Shown here: positions 46,585-59,366 of the stretch, piece by piece | How the letters are laid out: each line of letters begins with the position of its first letter | How positions within the stretch are numbered: the first letter of the stretch is position 1 | Source of the DNA: Lentinula raphanica | Lineage: Eukaryota; Basidiomycota; Agaricomycetes; Agaricales; Omphalotaceae | Assembly (NCBI GenBank): GCA_027919835.1 | Contig: JANVFP010000024.1 | Coordinates: 248,001 to 312,000, forward strand | Direction: 5' to 3' | Length of the DNA stretch: 64,000 bases | Notes under the pieces: generated by a model | The model's database searches: none | Seen by the model: the letters and a program-made list of their open reading frames with translations, nothing else | Told to the model about the DNA's origin: nothing | Translations under genes and position numbers: made by a program

Positions 46585-48696
46585 ATGGCCCCTCCGGACG
46601 CGGAAGGCTCCAGGTCTCGACCAAGGGCAAACACAACAACAACAGCCTTCCCATCTTTCTCAGCATGGCGCAAACCAAAGGTGGAAACCCCAGTAATGCC
46701 TTACACCGCACCGTTATCGGTCGACGAGCTCATCCAATCTCTTCTCCCTCCGGCTGTGCCTAGCCTCGCCAATGCCCGTGCGCTAGCGAGTGCCTTGTGT
46801 ACATTCTCTCCTCTACCTAAACATACAGTACTCTTGCCAGTTTTGGCTACGCTGTGCAACTCTGACGCACCGGTGCCCCTGCAGGCCGCTGGATTCGACA
46901 TCCTCTCGGCGTATTGGGAAAACGGCGAAGCGAAAAGCCTCGAGTTGGCAGATCGGATGTCTTATTTCGCTCTGTTCACCGGTCAGGCTGCGGCCACTTG
47001 GTCTACGGAGCTTTGGGAGCCCAAATTCAAAGCGTTGAGGGCAGTGACGAAATTCGGGATGGAGATACTGGGTATCGAGGTTCAGTTCTTCGATGTACTC
47101 AAGGCGTGGATAAAGGATGCGTTTGAGCATCTGTTCGTGCTGGATCCGAATGAACGCGCTGAGAGAGCAGAGCGGGAACGGAGTATTGAGCTCCTGTCCG
47201 CCTTTCTGAACTCTGTTATTGATAAGCCAGAGGTCATGGCTCGAATAACGGAGGAAGGGCTCGAGGATGTGTTGAATTTCTATGGAAGTATGGTCGATCG
47301 ATGTATTGATGTACCTTCAAGACCCAATTCGCCTGCATCCGCTCCTGAACCTCGGCCTTCACATCACAGACAGCAGTCGTCTATCTCCATCACCTCTCTT
47401 CCCTCTCCTACATTCCCTAGCCCTCCATTATTGACTCCTCAACCTGCTGTGAAGCAGCCCATTGACATCGCGATCTCACTTTACATCACTCATCTTTTGA
47501 AACAACTCAAAAACTTGCCTCACACCTCTCTTGATATCATTCTCCCTCTTCTCTTTCGTGTTCTCGCGAGTTGCGCTTCTCCTCTTGCCCGACTCACCGT
47601 CACACCATCGCGCAGCTCAGGAAAACGCTCGTTCGTCGAAGACCGCGTCAGCGAAACGTTGAACTCACTCCTTTCCGGACCATATACGTCTACCTGCCTG
47701 CGTATCCTCCAACGCAACCTGTATCCTTCACCAATCGTCAATGAGACCACGACCCCGAAAGAGGTACAAATGCAGATCCAGACGTCCTTCGGCGCATTTC
47801 GCAGTCTACGAGAGTATATCAGACGGACGCTATCGACCAGACTCGCGAGAGCGTATATTTCAAAAGAGAGTGCGACTGGGTACTCACACTCGGGTGCTCC
47901 TGCCCATTTGGATCTTTCGCGGGATATGCTAGAGCGTGCTTGGCCGAAAGTCGAACCGTCTTCTTCGACGAATACGAATAGCTGGAACCCAGCAAGGTTC
48001 AGGAAGCCACTGGCGGGTAGTACGCGTGCCTGGGTGGAGTTCACCTATCAAAATCAGAATCCGGGCGAGCTCGGTCCTGAGGGGAATGCGGATGCAACGG
48101 GGGCGGGGAGTAACAATGGTGTGTGGGTGAAAGAAGGGAAGGAGAGAGTTTTGGAGGAGATCTCTGGTATTTTGAAAGATGTTGTTTACGAGATAGAGGA
48201 AGACAGTACAAAGCTCGATGAAGAGGAAGCTAGGACCGTTGGAGAGACGTTATTCCAGTTAGCTGGATATGTGTTGCTACTCAAGTAAGTCCCTCCTGTG
48301 GCAAAATCTAGTTCCTCCATTGACAAAAACTTCCAAATTCATAGGAATAATGACGGTACACCTTATCTGATGCCACTTTCCCAACCATCGAGTGCTGCAA
48401 CCCCTTTCCTTCGCAGCCTCTGTTTTCTCCTCGCGCTAGACCACACTATGGCTCTCATTCCTCCATTATCGACTACACTTCTACACATATCCTCTCACTT
48501 GATTGACTCCGACACCGCAAAATTGCCACAGATCATGCGAGAGGATCTATTGCCTACGACTCCGGAATGGTTGGATAACTGGAAGACGCTGTTGGAGAGC
48601 CCGCTGGCGACGAACAGTCGGAAGGTGTTGACGAGGAAGGCGGTGATGAAGGTGTTGGAATGTACATATGAGGATGTGAAGGATTTGAGGGGGTGA
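46585..48696 (+). CDS. Tuberin (TSC2) N-terminal-like protein, apparently truncated
   Basis: Two exons (46585-48284 and 48345-48696) give 683 codons from MAPPDAEGSRSRPRANTT. Helical repeat-like sequence with features of agaric tuberin N-termini: FPSFSAWRKPK, LPPAVPSLANARALASAL, LFTGQAAATWSTELWEPKFKAL, GPYTSTCLRILQRNLYP and SPEWLDNW-like TPEWLDNWKTLLES. Tuberin is the GAP partner that restrains Rheb/TOR signalling; its GAP domain lies at the far C-terminus of a protein over 1500 residues, and none of that is present. After codon 683 the frame can be extended by splicing only to an early TAG (48790). The identification rests on remembered family features, so moderate confidence. Truncation may make it non-functional. 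Confidence 0.6.
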
Positions 48697-48960
48697 TTCT
48701 TCGCTGAGCGTTCATACATGGAGTATAACTTCGACATTCGCTGACAGTCTACATAATGTATAGGAGTCATCCCGCTGCAAAGGCTATAGACTATGCAACA
48801 TGTGCTGGAGAACAAGGCTCTCTTGATCTCCCTCAATTGTTTGACAGAGCTATTGATGAAGCATCTTGAACACGATTGTAAGATGGTTATGGTGAAGGTG
48901 GCAAGGCTCACTACATACGCCACGAAGTGCCAGCTCCGGTTCCGCATATACAAGGAATAA
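48697..48960 (+). pseudogene. Decayed continuation of the tuberin-like gene
   Basis: After a possible intron ending near 48763 the frame reads GVIPLQRL, a TAG, then MQHVLENKALLISLNCLTELLMK and further helix-like sequence to a TAA at 48958-48960. This looks like one more exon of the same helical repeat protein behind a nonsense codon. Confidence 0.4.
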
Positions 48961-49099
48961 TCAAGACTCAGTATTCTCTGTCGTGAATGAAATTTTTCTT
49001 CAGCTGTGTAATTGTGGCGTACTGCAGGGCCTCAAAGGCCTGGGCTTACAGGTGCATATAAAAGCGAGCAAATAGGTCTTTCAAGAACTTCCATCCTCC

Positions 49100-49910
49100 A
49101 AAATGATTGTAAATTCTTCAACATCTGAAACCCCTGCCACACAACTGCTGTCACTCCAAATGAGCTACTGCGGTCTATCATCAAGTTCATTGCATACGAA
49201 CTCGAACCGCTGAATGACCCTTCCAAAAGTGGGTCTATGTTCAGGAAGCCTCACGGGAACTTCGCTACCTGTCTGTAGTCAATTGGCAGCTGCGTCAACG
49301 TTGTCTACCATTCCTTTTCGCACACATCAACCTATGCTACAAGGAAGAGAAACTGGAAAGGCTAGCGAAGGAGGTTGAAATCATTTCAGGAATCACAAAG
49401 TAAGTTTTTACTGATTAGTAGATATTATTTATCCCTTGGCTGACATCCACAGGATTTTGGTTATAAGCTACCTTCATCCTTCTTTTGAACAGGATAAAAA
49501 CATACGAAAAATACTGCCCCAACTCAAACGGCTTCTTCATGTGTGACAACATTAATGATAATTTCAGTCTGCTCGAAGCGATACTTGCGCCCCCCACAGT
49601 TACTTCGGTTCTAGTGAACCATGATGAACCATGATGCATGATGAACCATACCAACGCCAGGAGTCAATGGACAATGTTGATCTGTCAAAAGTAGTTCTCA
49701 AGCAAGCGCACACATCCTCCGATGGTTGCTTTACTCCACATCTCGAGAAATGCCTAAGCCGTGGCATGAAGCTCGCGCTCCTTGAGCTGAATGAACGTGA
49801 CCTGCTTGACACCAAGTCGCAAATTGGAAGGACATATTCTGCATTAGAAACAGTAAGATTTTATATGGCCTTGCTTCCTTTCTCCTGGCTGGACATCCTT
49901 TCCTGAAAAA
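49100..49910 (+). pseudogene. Fifth F-box-like copy, inverted and degraded
   Basis: On the plus strand, TPNELLRSIIKFIAYELEPL resembles the F-box start of the array. It is followed by LRYLSVVNWQLRQRCLPFLF (matching VANWRLRQVCLSYLF) and, after an intron-like gap and frame changes, MDNVDLSKVVLK, then LEKCLSRGMKLALLEL and PFSWLDILS, where it stops. Exon 3 is absent. It lies in opposite orientation to the four-copy array and between the tuberin-like gene and its decayed duplicate. Confidence 0.65.
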
Positions 49911-50257
49911 ATTTATTCAAGAACAATTTTTTCTTCTTGAAAAGTTGAACTACAAGACGGCTAGCTGGCGGTGGACTCGGAGAGCGGTGGAGCAGCTTAT
50001 GATCAGAAACACAGCCTGGAAAATTAGCGCCCATCTGTTTCTTACTTACATCGCCGTCTTCAACTCGTCTTCGAATTCGAGTTCGCCCCATTGTAGGCCT
50101 GCTCAGGCTCCATGCTGCCCGCCCGCGCTAAGCAGGCCTCATGTAAACCCACTGTTTTTCCAGCTTTAGGAGAATGGTAAAGTGTTCGTCTGGCATAACG
50201 ATTGTCATATGCCGAAGCATTATGCCATAGGGAAGGCCAACGCCGAACAGGGCATGA

Positions 50258-51000
50258 GTTGAATAAGGGAAGGAGTTTTGCAGGAAATTCCTGCGATCTT
50301 GAAGAATGTCGTCGAGATGGTCCACGAGAAAGAGGAAGAGTACAAAGTAGAATAAGGAGCTAGGCCGGAGTTAGCTTGTATCTCTTGCTACGTAAGTAAG
50401 TCCCATCCAATATGGATATCACTCCGACATGTTGCTCCTGGCATTGACAAGGAATGATGACGCTACACTTTATCTCAGGAATCACAATGCCACTTCCCTT
50501 GTACTATCTTAGTATCTAGTGCAACCTGCAACCCTTTTCCAACTCTGCAGTCTCTGCTTGCGCCTCGGGCTTGAATACAGAATGACTCTTGGCATTCCTC
50601 CATTATCGACTCCTCTATCGAGCTCTACCGTCAAACTACCACGGTTTATTGCCCACAACTCAGATTGGATAAATGGATGGTGTTATTCAAGGAGAGCCTA
50701 TTGGCAATGTTAATGAACAGTCGGAATATGTTGACAAGAAAAGGTGGTGATGAAGGTGGTATTGGAAAGTACATATGAGGACATGAAGGAAGGGATTGTT
50801 TCTTCTGAGCGATGAGCATGGGGTATAACCTCATCATTTGCCACTAACAGTCTTGATGTCGCGTAGGGATTTTCATTCCACTACAGATACAGACTATGCA
50901 ATATATCAACTAGAGAACAAGACGCACCCAACTGTTTGACATCTCTATGAATACAGCAATAAAGGCTTGTCAGAATTTCACCGATCATCATCTGCTTTTG
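50258..51000 (+). pseudogene. Decayed duplicate of the tuberin-like 3' half
   Basis: Collinear with 48130-48960. GVLQEIPAILKNVVE corresponds to RVLEEISGILKDVVY; a splice-like GTAAGT follows; ATTCCTCCATTATCGACT is shared exactly; later come GAGAGCC, GAACAGTCGGAA and GTACATATGAGGA. Many indels and stops are present. The similarity continues past the stop of the parent gene, so the duplication was of genomic DNA rather than cDNA. Confidence 0.65.
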
Positions 51001-51220
51001 CGGTACATCGAGACTAACTATAGACCGCCACCGTCAGTGCCGCATGCGAACATTATGGCAAAATTTCCTAAACTCTACTCGATTGACAGTTCACAGAACT
51101 TTCTATGTTTTTCTCCACTAGAATTCGTCACGGTTAGGGTGAGTCAAACCATTTCGTACTTATACTGCTTCACAGTTCATACTCAGAATTCCTCACACAC
51201 TGACAGCACTAACTCACAGA

Positions 51221-54200
51221 ATGGCTGCTAACACTACCGAGAAAGTGCCTCACTTAGGAGGCATCACAGTTGGTTACAGACTATCAGGAAACATCTATGA
51301 CAACGCCAAGCCAACGACCTTGCTCATAAACTCAATGTGCACTACCGTGTCGCTATTCGACGACATGTTCACAAACATCGAGCTCATTGATATGATGAAC
51401 CTTTTGGCTATAGAACCCCTGGGGCACGGGGCGACAACGTGCCCTACTGAGCATTTCACTTACTGGGACTTGAGATGTGGGCCATTGCAAAGCATGGCAT
51501 AAACGAGTCCGAATTGAGGACTGTTGACAGGACATGATACTGTCCATGCAATACATTATACAAGATATATATATAGAGAGAGAGCTTGAGTCTGCTGAAA
51601 ACTCGTAAGCCAATGGCCATACAACAAAGGATATCTACCATACAAGCTCTTGAAGTTTGAACAGGCCTCTACCTCACAGACCAGCATCACACTTGTCACT
51701 ACAGCTGCCAAGCAGCTGGCTGAGGAGAGTGAATCTGAGAAGGCTTTTAGTGAGTCATTTAACATGAGAAACAACTCCAATCAACAAAGGCTGAACTAGG
51801 GAGGTCAAGCATAGGGTCAGTGATGAGCAAGAGGCAAGGGAGAAGGCTGAAAAGAAAGCCAGACATGGTTCCACAATTGCCAAAGAAGACAAAACTGAAG
51901 CCGGGCATTGATTGCAAGACAGCCTGTGGCTCCTGGCAAAAGAGCATCAGGCATCAGAGGATTTGAAGCTTCCGAAAGATGATCAAGCAACAGGAGAAGG
52001 TGCAAGCAACCATCACTTAGGAAATGTGAAGATGTCCACATCAGTCCAGAGCATGGTCCAGTGGGGTGGCTCAACAATGGGAAAACCTGGCATTGAGGAT
52101 AAACGGTTGGCTTTACCATTGGTCATTGGTAAGGGTATGATCTTAGCCTCATTGTCCTCATTCTAAGGGCGCCAAGTGCTCCCTTTGAGGGCCCGGGTTC
52201 ATTTGGAGCCCAGTTTGAAATCTCTTGTACTGGGGATCAATGAGCTCGGATGGCATGCAAGATTGAATTCGAAGTCGGTCACTCACAATTGACCAGTGAA
52301 CCAAAAATGAAGTAACAGCGAGCAGCGAGATACATAGAAATTTTTGCAGATATGCTTGAGACAAATCTTGAGCTTGAACCATTGGGCATGCTGCATTTGA
52401 GTGTTTTCAAGCTCGAGCTCAAGAGCGCTGATCTGCGAGATCTTGGAGCAAACGTGGTTTGAAATCAATTTGCAAGGTCTTGACCTTGAGGCCTTGAGGC
52501 ATAAGCGTTTGCTACTCGACCATGAGGCCTTGAGGTGAAAACCGTTTCAAGTACAATTTTTGAAACTTCATTTTTTGAGGCTTTGAGGCTTGACCAGCGA
52601 GGACATGAAGCTGTTGAAGAATAATCCGAGTTGGAGTCATGGCAATGGTCTAGGAAAGAGTTTGCGAATTGGTTGAGGTATGCTTGAGTTGGAAATATTG
52701 AAGTGGTTGGCTTTGTCAATGTGATGACCGTGTGGAGCAAAGGCCTTGTGATTAACAAATAAACGGATATCGACGCGTAGCCTGGTTAGCCGCAATAGTT
52801 CAAGAACAAAAGTCGTTCTTGAATATCGACGCGTCACCGCTACCCACCGGAAGCAAATGGACCCGCACGATACTCACTGACCACGAAACTGCGTTATGCA
52901 TGGAGACTGACCAATGATTGGCTCAAAGAAGAAGTATGCAATTGGCTTGCCAGTGCTAATTCTAGACATTACTTCCATGGTCACCAAACTACACCCACTA
53001 TAGCGTATGTCCATCGTCATTCTAACTACAACCACCGTTGAGTAGTGCTAAAGCGCTACTTCCCAAGCCTCCAGCTCCAGTACCCATTGCTACTGTCATC
53101 GCTCTGGAGGTTGCGGGTTCTGCAGAACTTGAACTGTCATGGGTGCCAGAAGAGGACAAACGCCAGATACATTTGAAGCAGGGTTATGGAATCCAGCTTT
53201 GTTGAAGCGGATGTAGTCTTCAATGAGACTGTTTGCTAATCGGTGAGTGTTCATGACTGAGTAACTCTAACTTGCTTGACACTGTTTCCAGCCTGCATCA
53301 GTGATCTCCTTGCCAAGAGACTTCTTGTCTCAATACCATGCATCAACCAAGCTCCAGAAATCCTATCCGTTTGGGACTCACCCTCCTGCAGATTGCCTCA
53401 GTGTTTTCCATTTCTTTGCCAGTGGCTCGGAGGAGGGTTAAACAGAAAAAAGGGAGCTTGAGGATGACATTGACAAATCTACCGGGGATTTGGCACGAAG
53501 GAGCGGGGCCGAGGTTTGTCTGGGGTTTTGGGGATCCAGTTGTGCATGGGGAACGTCAGGAATCATTGACGCGAGCCGATGATGGTCCTATCCTGACGCA
53601 GGTACCTCGTCAGCTCAGATGTAATCCGTTCATTGTTACGCACCAGTAATAAATAATAGCTGGCAAACCGTGTCCTCGCGGTCTCCAGCCCGCTAGATTG
53701 GTTCCTCCTCGTCCTTACTACCCTTCTAGCCTATCCTTGCGTCCTTGGCGTTGATTTGGTGGTTCCATCGCATTGGGAAGTCGAGGATGAAGAAGGGAAG
53801 ATGAGAGCGATAAGAACGAGTCGTGAGAAAAAGTAGAAGACGGCGCTTCTATGCCGAGACGCTGAGTGAGCGCCAGCTCGGCGTAGGCTCGGCCATTGAT
53901 AGAAAAGGCTTGACTGTTCAGTGTTTTAAGTTTAGTGTTTAGGCCCGAATAAATCATGGAAAAATAGCAGGGAACATTTGAGAAAATTGTGGGGGTGGCA
54001 TGTGCCATGAGTGATGTTATGCTTCCAATACAGAGATGATCGTCAGCTGTAACTATTCGGCTCTCTTCTAGTGTGACAAGTCACAAAGAAGACAGAAGGC
54101 CTGTCAAAGTCTGTCACAATGGGGAACAATGAAATCGTAAACTTTGTGACTTTTGCCTATATATGGCAAGCGGATTTCCTTTTTTGATACAAAGGACCAG

Positions 54201-55017
54201 CCATAGAGACGATTCCTCTTTACATTCGGACTCGTAATAGTGCTATCATGGCGCTACAGGTAATGGATAATCTTGGAATCGAGAATGCCTTTGCATTCGG
54301 TGCAAGCCAAGGTGGATGGATTGTCGTTCGGATAGCGCTATTAGCACCGGAAAGAGTTCGTCTGCTTAATTTCATGGCTTTTCATGGCTATCTCAATACT
54401 CACCACACAATTTGATGACTCTTTTGTTCATTGCTCAGATTCTAGGACTCATGGTAACAGGAACCTCTATGGACTCCGAATCAGAAGAGTCACGCAAGAA
54501 AGGTGCCTGGGATTCCCGCCATCTTTTATGCCCATTGATTGAGGAATGGTCCAGCGTCACCCCTACCCCCAACTTTGTAATCGACGATTGCTGGTGCGAA
54601 ATGCTCAATAGCTTTGGAATTCCTGAGGCTCAGGGGGATATCTGGACGTCGACATACAGATCCGTGTATAAGGGAGATGAGGGCAGAAAGAAACTCCGAG
54701 TAGCCTTAATCTGTTTACTCGAAAGAGATAGCCTTCTCTTGAGATTAAGAGATATCAAGTGCCCCGTGCGCTGGCTACAGGTAGGTAAAGTTTCAAGCTC
54801 CGGTGTCGGAGAGAATATGATACTTACGCAGTCACGTATACAGGGAACCCAAGACAATACCTGGTCTGTGCTCGCAAGTGAGCATATCAAGTTGTTCGCG
54901 TCCTCGGAGGCGAAGTTGCATATAATTGAGGGGGGTTGCCATTTGCTCAATGCATCTCATTCAGTCGAAGTTTGTGATGCATTGAAGGTACTGGTACGAG
55001 AGCACGCAGTCGTGTAA
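51221..55017 (+). pseudogene. Alpha/beta-hydrolase, split by a 2.77-kb insertion
   Basis: The 5' part 51221-51469 (MAANTTEKVPHLGGITVGYR...) ends at TYWD. The rest resumes at 54239 with SAIMALQVMDNLGIENAFAF and runs through exons 54239-54355, 54439-54780 and 54844-55017. Joining across the insertion is exactly in frame when compared with the intact paralog at 60870. The nucleophile elbow is GASQG in the second part. As it stands the N-terminal frame reads about 10 codons into the insertion and stops. No other lesion was seen, so the insertion is probably the only cause of loss. Confidence 0.8.
51470..54238. mobile_element. Insertion element E1 inside the hydrolase gene
   Basis: 2769 bases between two halves of one codon series. 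ACGAGTCCGAAT at 51503-51514 is inverted as ATTCGGACTCGT at 54224-54235. Its outer 110 bases resemble the ends of the block at 55294-60490. Inside are remnants of protein-like sequence (TTAAKQLAEESESEKAFS near 51710; PKDDQATGEGASNHHLG near 51980), a stretch of AGGCCTTGAGGC-like words (52380-52600), a hairpin of TTCAAGAAC/GTTCTTGAA (52799-52823) and a small minus-strand frame near 53720-54008. No transposase was recognised and no target duplication is clear, so the class is open. Confidence 0.6.
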
Positions 55018-55293
55018 CATATACATCCTGAATGATGCTTGTACACCTAGTGTTATCGTGGTCCACAGAGAAACAGAAGACACATGCCCAATCTTGAACC
55101 TCGAAAACAAGTCTCACCATCAGTCTTCAGAAGGGGCCTATTTATGTTATACTGAATAGTGACTTCATCTTTCAAATCGAAAACATGTCACTCGCGCAGT
55201 CTACTTATGGAACATGGTCTGTGTAGTCCTGTCTTGTCAGTTTTACAGCTGAAAACCACCACACAGTGCAGAAGAATAAGTAGAACTTGTGAA
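55018..55293. other. 3' flank of split hydrolase
   Basis: Contains the 3' untranslated region; no gene seen. Confidence 0.3.
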
Positions 55294-57522
55294 TGTGGGC
55301 CATTGCCACAAGGCATGGCATGAACGAGTCCGAATTGAGTTTCTTGGTCAATAACGAGTAGGAAGAGTTGAAAACATGAAAGATGTAACCAAGTACCACC
55401 CAACCATTTGTATGCCAGCTATTTGAGGAAACACTAGTGGCCGCAGTCTGTGTATGCTAGAGTTGCTGTGTGACCGAGTGAAAACAGAACTGGACATGCT
55501 AGCAAAGTTCGTGCTCATTGAGTTTGGCAGTTGCTTGACACAATGAAGCTGGCACTACAGGCAAGAGGTCAAACACTGCGAGAGCTGTTGGGAGATATTG
55601 CACGATTTGAGCATCTATATCATGACAGTGATTGCAGTTCGGACTATGTGGAGGTAAGGGCAAACGTCTCGGAGCTATAATGCCAGTGAGGGTCATGGCA
55701 GAGTGAGTGATCACGAGGAGGTAAGCCCCGCGCACAGGGCCTACCGCGATTGAAAGCGGAGCAGTTGACATTGCAATAGCAGCACTGGTTGAATTGTTCA
55801 AGGGAGGTTCCAACCCCATGAGCACAGACTCAGTGACAATACTCACTGTATCTGACATAGGGGAGTTAGAGTCTGCCGACAATACAGAAGCAGCATCGTC
55901 ATGGTGTAACGCACCTCCGGGATTGAGAGAAGCTGCGCTCACTTTTCCAAGCTCTACTTCCAAGTTCCATTTCAACGACTTCTTGCTTGATGAAGAAGTG
56001 GAGGCAGGAGCGCTGAAAGGAACGGCAGACATGGCAGAAGCAAAAGCAGGGCTTTCTGTCAGCACAAGTCACTGTGCAAGAAAGATGAAGTGGATGATAG
56101 ATTTAAGGCATGGATTGAAGAACATCATGATGAGGAAGGAGAAGGAGGAATAGCAGGTTTCTTCATTATAGGTACACCACATCAGATGCCTGCAATAGGC
56201 TGTATAGCGCCCACATCTTGCTCATCCATCAATGCCTAACAAGCAAAATTGACTGGGAGACTGAGGCTGTACAAGGATATTCGGTTGTGGTAAGAGTAAT
56301 TCATAGAACAGGTGCGGTAAGGAGGAGTCAAGTTACGAGGGAGCTCTGAGCCTCGATCGACGATGAGTGAGAAGAAAGGGAGACATGGAGGTGGTCGGGG
56401 TGTAGATAGAAGACGAGATGATAGAATGACTTGAGAGTGGCTTTGATTGGTTGGTCGACGATCCACCCTTTTCTCTGTAGCCCGAGAAAAGGCAGCTGCG
56501 GAGGCAGCGGAGGTCAGGTTCCACAACTGTTTCAGAAGAAAACCAAAGATTTGACATGTTGCAGGTTTCCGAGTCTACATTGACACATAGCTATAGAATT
56601 CTGCTCACTGGAAAGCAAATACTTCTGACGCTGACCCAACCCGGGACCCAGCCTTAACGGATGCCAGTATTTGCTAGTCAGGTTGAGGGTGGCTGGCTAG
56701 TGGGCAGTGCTCAGTGTAAGTTGTAACTGACGTACCCGTAGTCCTCGCATTCCACACAGATGCATTGGCTTTCTACCTTCACTGTCCTCACATCTTCGGT
56801 ACCCTTTGAACTCACTGTCCTTTAGATCAACCACCCGTAGACATATACAGACGTGGTGTCTGTATCACAATGATGCTCCGGGTACTATATGCGCTCATCA
56901 GAATACACCTGTTTTGAAATAGTGTTGACAATATGCACCTTCAATGCATCACATCCAGACCTTTACTCGCTGGGACTGAGCCTGAAACTGGGTGTAATTA
57001 TGAGTATTGGCAACCCTCCGCCAAATTCCCAATTCTCACGGTACCGCCGAAAATGAGCCGTCCAAGAAACGCCGCCACATTGCCCGCTCAACAGCGCGAT
57101 ATCCTCCTCCGGAGTTACTAACATTTGAAGGCACAAGTTTGTCCTCAGATTGAAGTGAGCAAAAATATTTGTTGAGCTAGATTGAATGCTTCCTCCAGGA
57201 GCAAATCATAGAAAATGCTCACTTAATGAGAGTTATCATTAACCACGAAGTCATTGTGTATAGAGTACATCTATAATCTATAAACATTTCCTGATCATTG
57301 CACTCAGTATTTACATCAATATCATGTCCGAGATGTTGTGGACAAGCAACAAGCACAGTGGCAGCAGCCTACATTGTTGATTTTGTCCGAGGACTGTATT
57401 TCTGCGGTAACGTAATACAGCTTTCTCATTTTCCATTCGACGACCGCGTCTCCAACACATCCACGACATGACATTGAACGCGTTTTTTTCGTGCCAGAAC
57501 GCGATAGAAGCATAACTGGTCG

Positions 57523-59164
57523 ATGACGAAAGAAGATCAGCTGTTGGACAAAGCTTCTCGGCTTGGTTCAGCAAAGAAACGCAAACCTTCAAAAGCTGAG
57601 CGTGCAAAACGAGTTGCTGCTGCTCGTGCTGCCCGCGCTGCCAATCAGAAAGGTGCCTTGGAAGATGAGGTTGAAAGCAAAGAGAGTAGCAAGGAGAATG
57701 ACTTGGAGCATGCACATACGAAGATTTCTGTGCTTCAGAAGAGGGGAGAGGCATTAAGGAAGAAGACACTCTACTGGAAGAAGAAGAGTGATCAGCTACA
57801 GTCAGAGCTAGAAGAGAGGGAAAGAGACGAAGTAGAGAAGGCAGAGGAAGAGAGGAAGCATCAGTTGGAGAGAGAAGAGGAGGAGGAGAGGCAAAGGATT
57901 GAGAGAGAAAATGTAGAGAAGCAGAGGGAGCAGCACAGGAGATTGTGCTTGGAGGAGAAGGATGAACAGATTCAGGACTTACAGAAACAGCTGGAGAGAG
58001 AACAGAAACGACGAAGAACCGAGGCCGATGCTCACAGTGAAATGGTGGAAAGACTCGAGGGGAAGCTGCAAGATTATCAACGTCATACTACTAATTATCC
58101 TGGGGTTCCACTAGCCGATTCTAGTCATCCAGAAACATTCCGTGGATTCGACACTCGGATGAGGATTCGCGGTATGACTTTGAGAAACACACATCAGGAA
58201 AAGTACCCTTGGCCCAGGTAACCTAGAGACACCCCCCAAAACCTAGGCTCTCCCAAAGCACCCAAAGAAATCTGAGGCAAACTCAGGCTTGCCCAGGCTT
58301 TTCCAGGCAAACTCAGGCTTGCTCAGGCTTTTTCAGGCAAATTCAAAGTTTTCAGACTGCTGAGGTTTTGAGGGGTATCTCTAGGCAACCTAGGCACCAG
58401 GTCAGTTTTGCTGATGCAGCATGCAAAGGTTTGGAGCGGTGTCAGTAAGGAGAAAGAAGAGGAGGTGGAAGAAGGTGGTGTTAGGTGGTGTTTCGTCGAA
58501 CCCAGAACTAATAGTATTACCGTTTTGTTGTCTCATTTCATGTGTAGCACTGTGAGTGTTCACAGGTGTTCACTGAGTATTATCAGAGGTGATCTACATT
58601 ATGCATAGCCCATCACTATAGCCTCACGCTTCTACTGATTGCTTGCATGCGCCATTTGATGTTCAAGGGCTCATTGGCAGCAGCTTGGCAGTGGAACTGT
58701 GAATGTTCAGTGTTCAGTGTTCACGAATCACCGAGCATAAGACTGCATAAGATGCGTTACCAAATATCATCAGCAAAACTGACCTGGTGCCTAGGCTGCC
58801 TAGAGATACCCCCAAAACCTCAGCAGCACAAAAACTTTGAATTTGCCTGAAAAAGCCTGAGCAAGCCTGAGTTTGCCTGGAAAAGCCTGGGCAAGCCTGA
58901 GTTTGCCTCAGATTTCTTTGGGTGCTTTGGGTGAGCCTAGGTTTTGGGGGGTATCTCTGGGTTACTTAGGCCAAGGGTACTTTTCCTGATGATTATCATC
59001 AAGGGAGCAGCAAAAGATACTCAACAGCAGGTTTGAGCCTGTTGAGCTCCGAGAGTGATGCACAGTGTGGAAATTCAACGAAGGAGGTTCCCGTCAACCC
59101 CTCGACTGCTATGAACAAATTTGAGAACACTCCATTGTCAAGTCAAGTAGAGACACACAGATAG
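57523..59164 (+). pseudogene. Coiled-coil protein gene interrupted by a MITE
   Basis: MTKEDQLLDKASRLGSAKKR starts a basic N-terminus (residues 1-45, KRVAAARAARAAN). A long charged coiled coil follows (about residues 60-190, EERERDEVEKAEEERKHQ... QLEREQKRRRTEAD). The frame enters the MITE after NTH (58194). It resumes in register after it as DYHQGSSKRYSTAG at 58991 and ends at 59164; without the MITE the protein would have 281 residues. No family is recognised. Such coiled coils occur in transposon-encoded accessory proteins, and it sits inside block E2, but the link is unproven. Confidence 0.65.
58193..58990. mobile_element. Palindromic MITE (foldback element)
   Basis: Arms 58193-58415 and 58769-58990 are inverted copies of about 222 bases with few mismatches, beginning CAGGAAAAGTACCCTTGGCC and ending in the complement. 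The central 350 bases code for nothing obvious. The outermost dinucleotide AT (58193-58194 and 58989-58990) looks like a 2-bp target duplication: removing the element plus one AT rejoins the host frame exactly. Each arm has an internal repeat of CAAACTCAGGCTTGC. Confidence 0.85.
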
Positions 59165-59366
59165 AGACAACAACGATGAAGACAACGAGTACAACAAAAT
59201 ATCAGAAGCATGCATATGTACACACAAAGAGTACAAGACGCGCACACGCCTGCTTGTCGAATCATAATTTATGAAAGGAGGAAGTGATATAAACGTTCGA
59301 ACCAAGGTTCAAACAGTATATGTACCCGAAAGTGTCAAGAAAAAAGTTATTGAGCTGGAAAGGTGA

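Noticed and set aside
55499..56153. Two long overlapping frames on opposite strands in block E2
   Set aside because: Neither has a recognised domain or introns that would decide the coding strand, so neither is listed as a gene.
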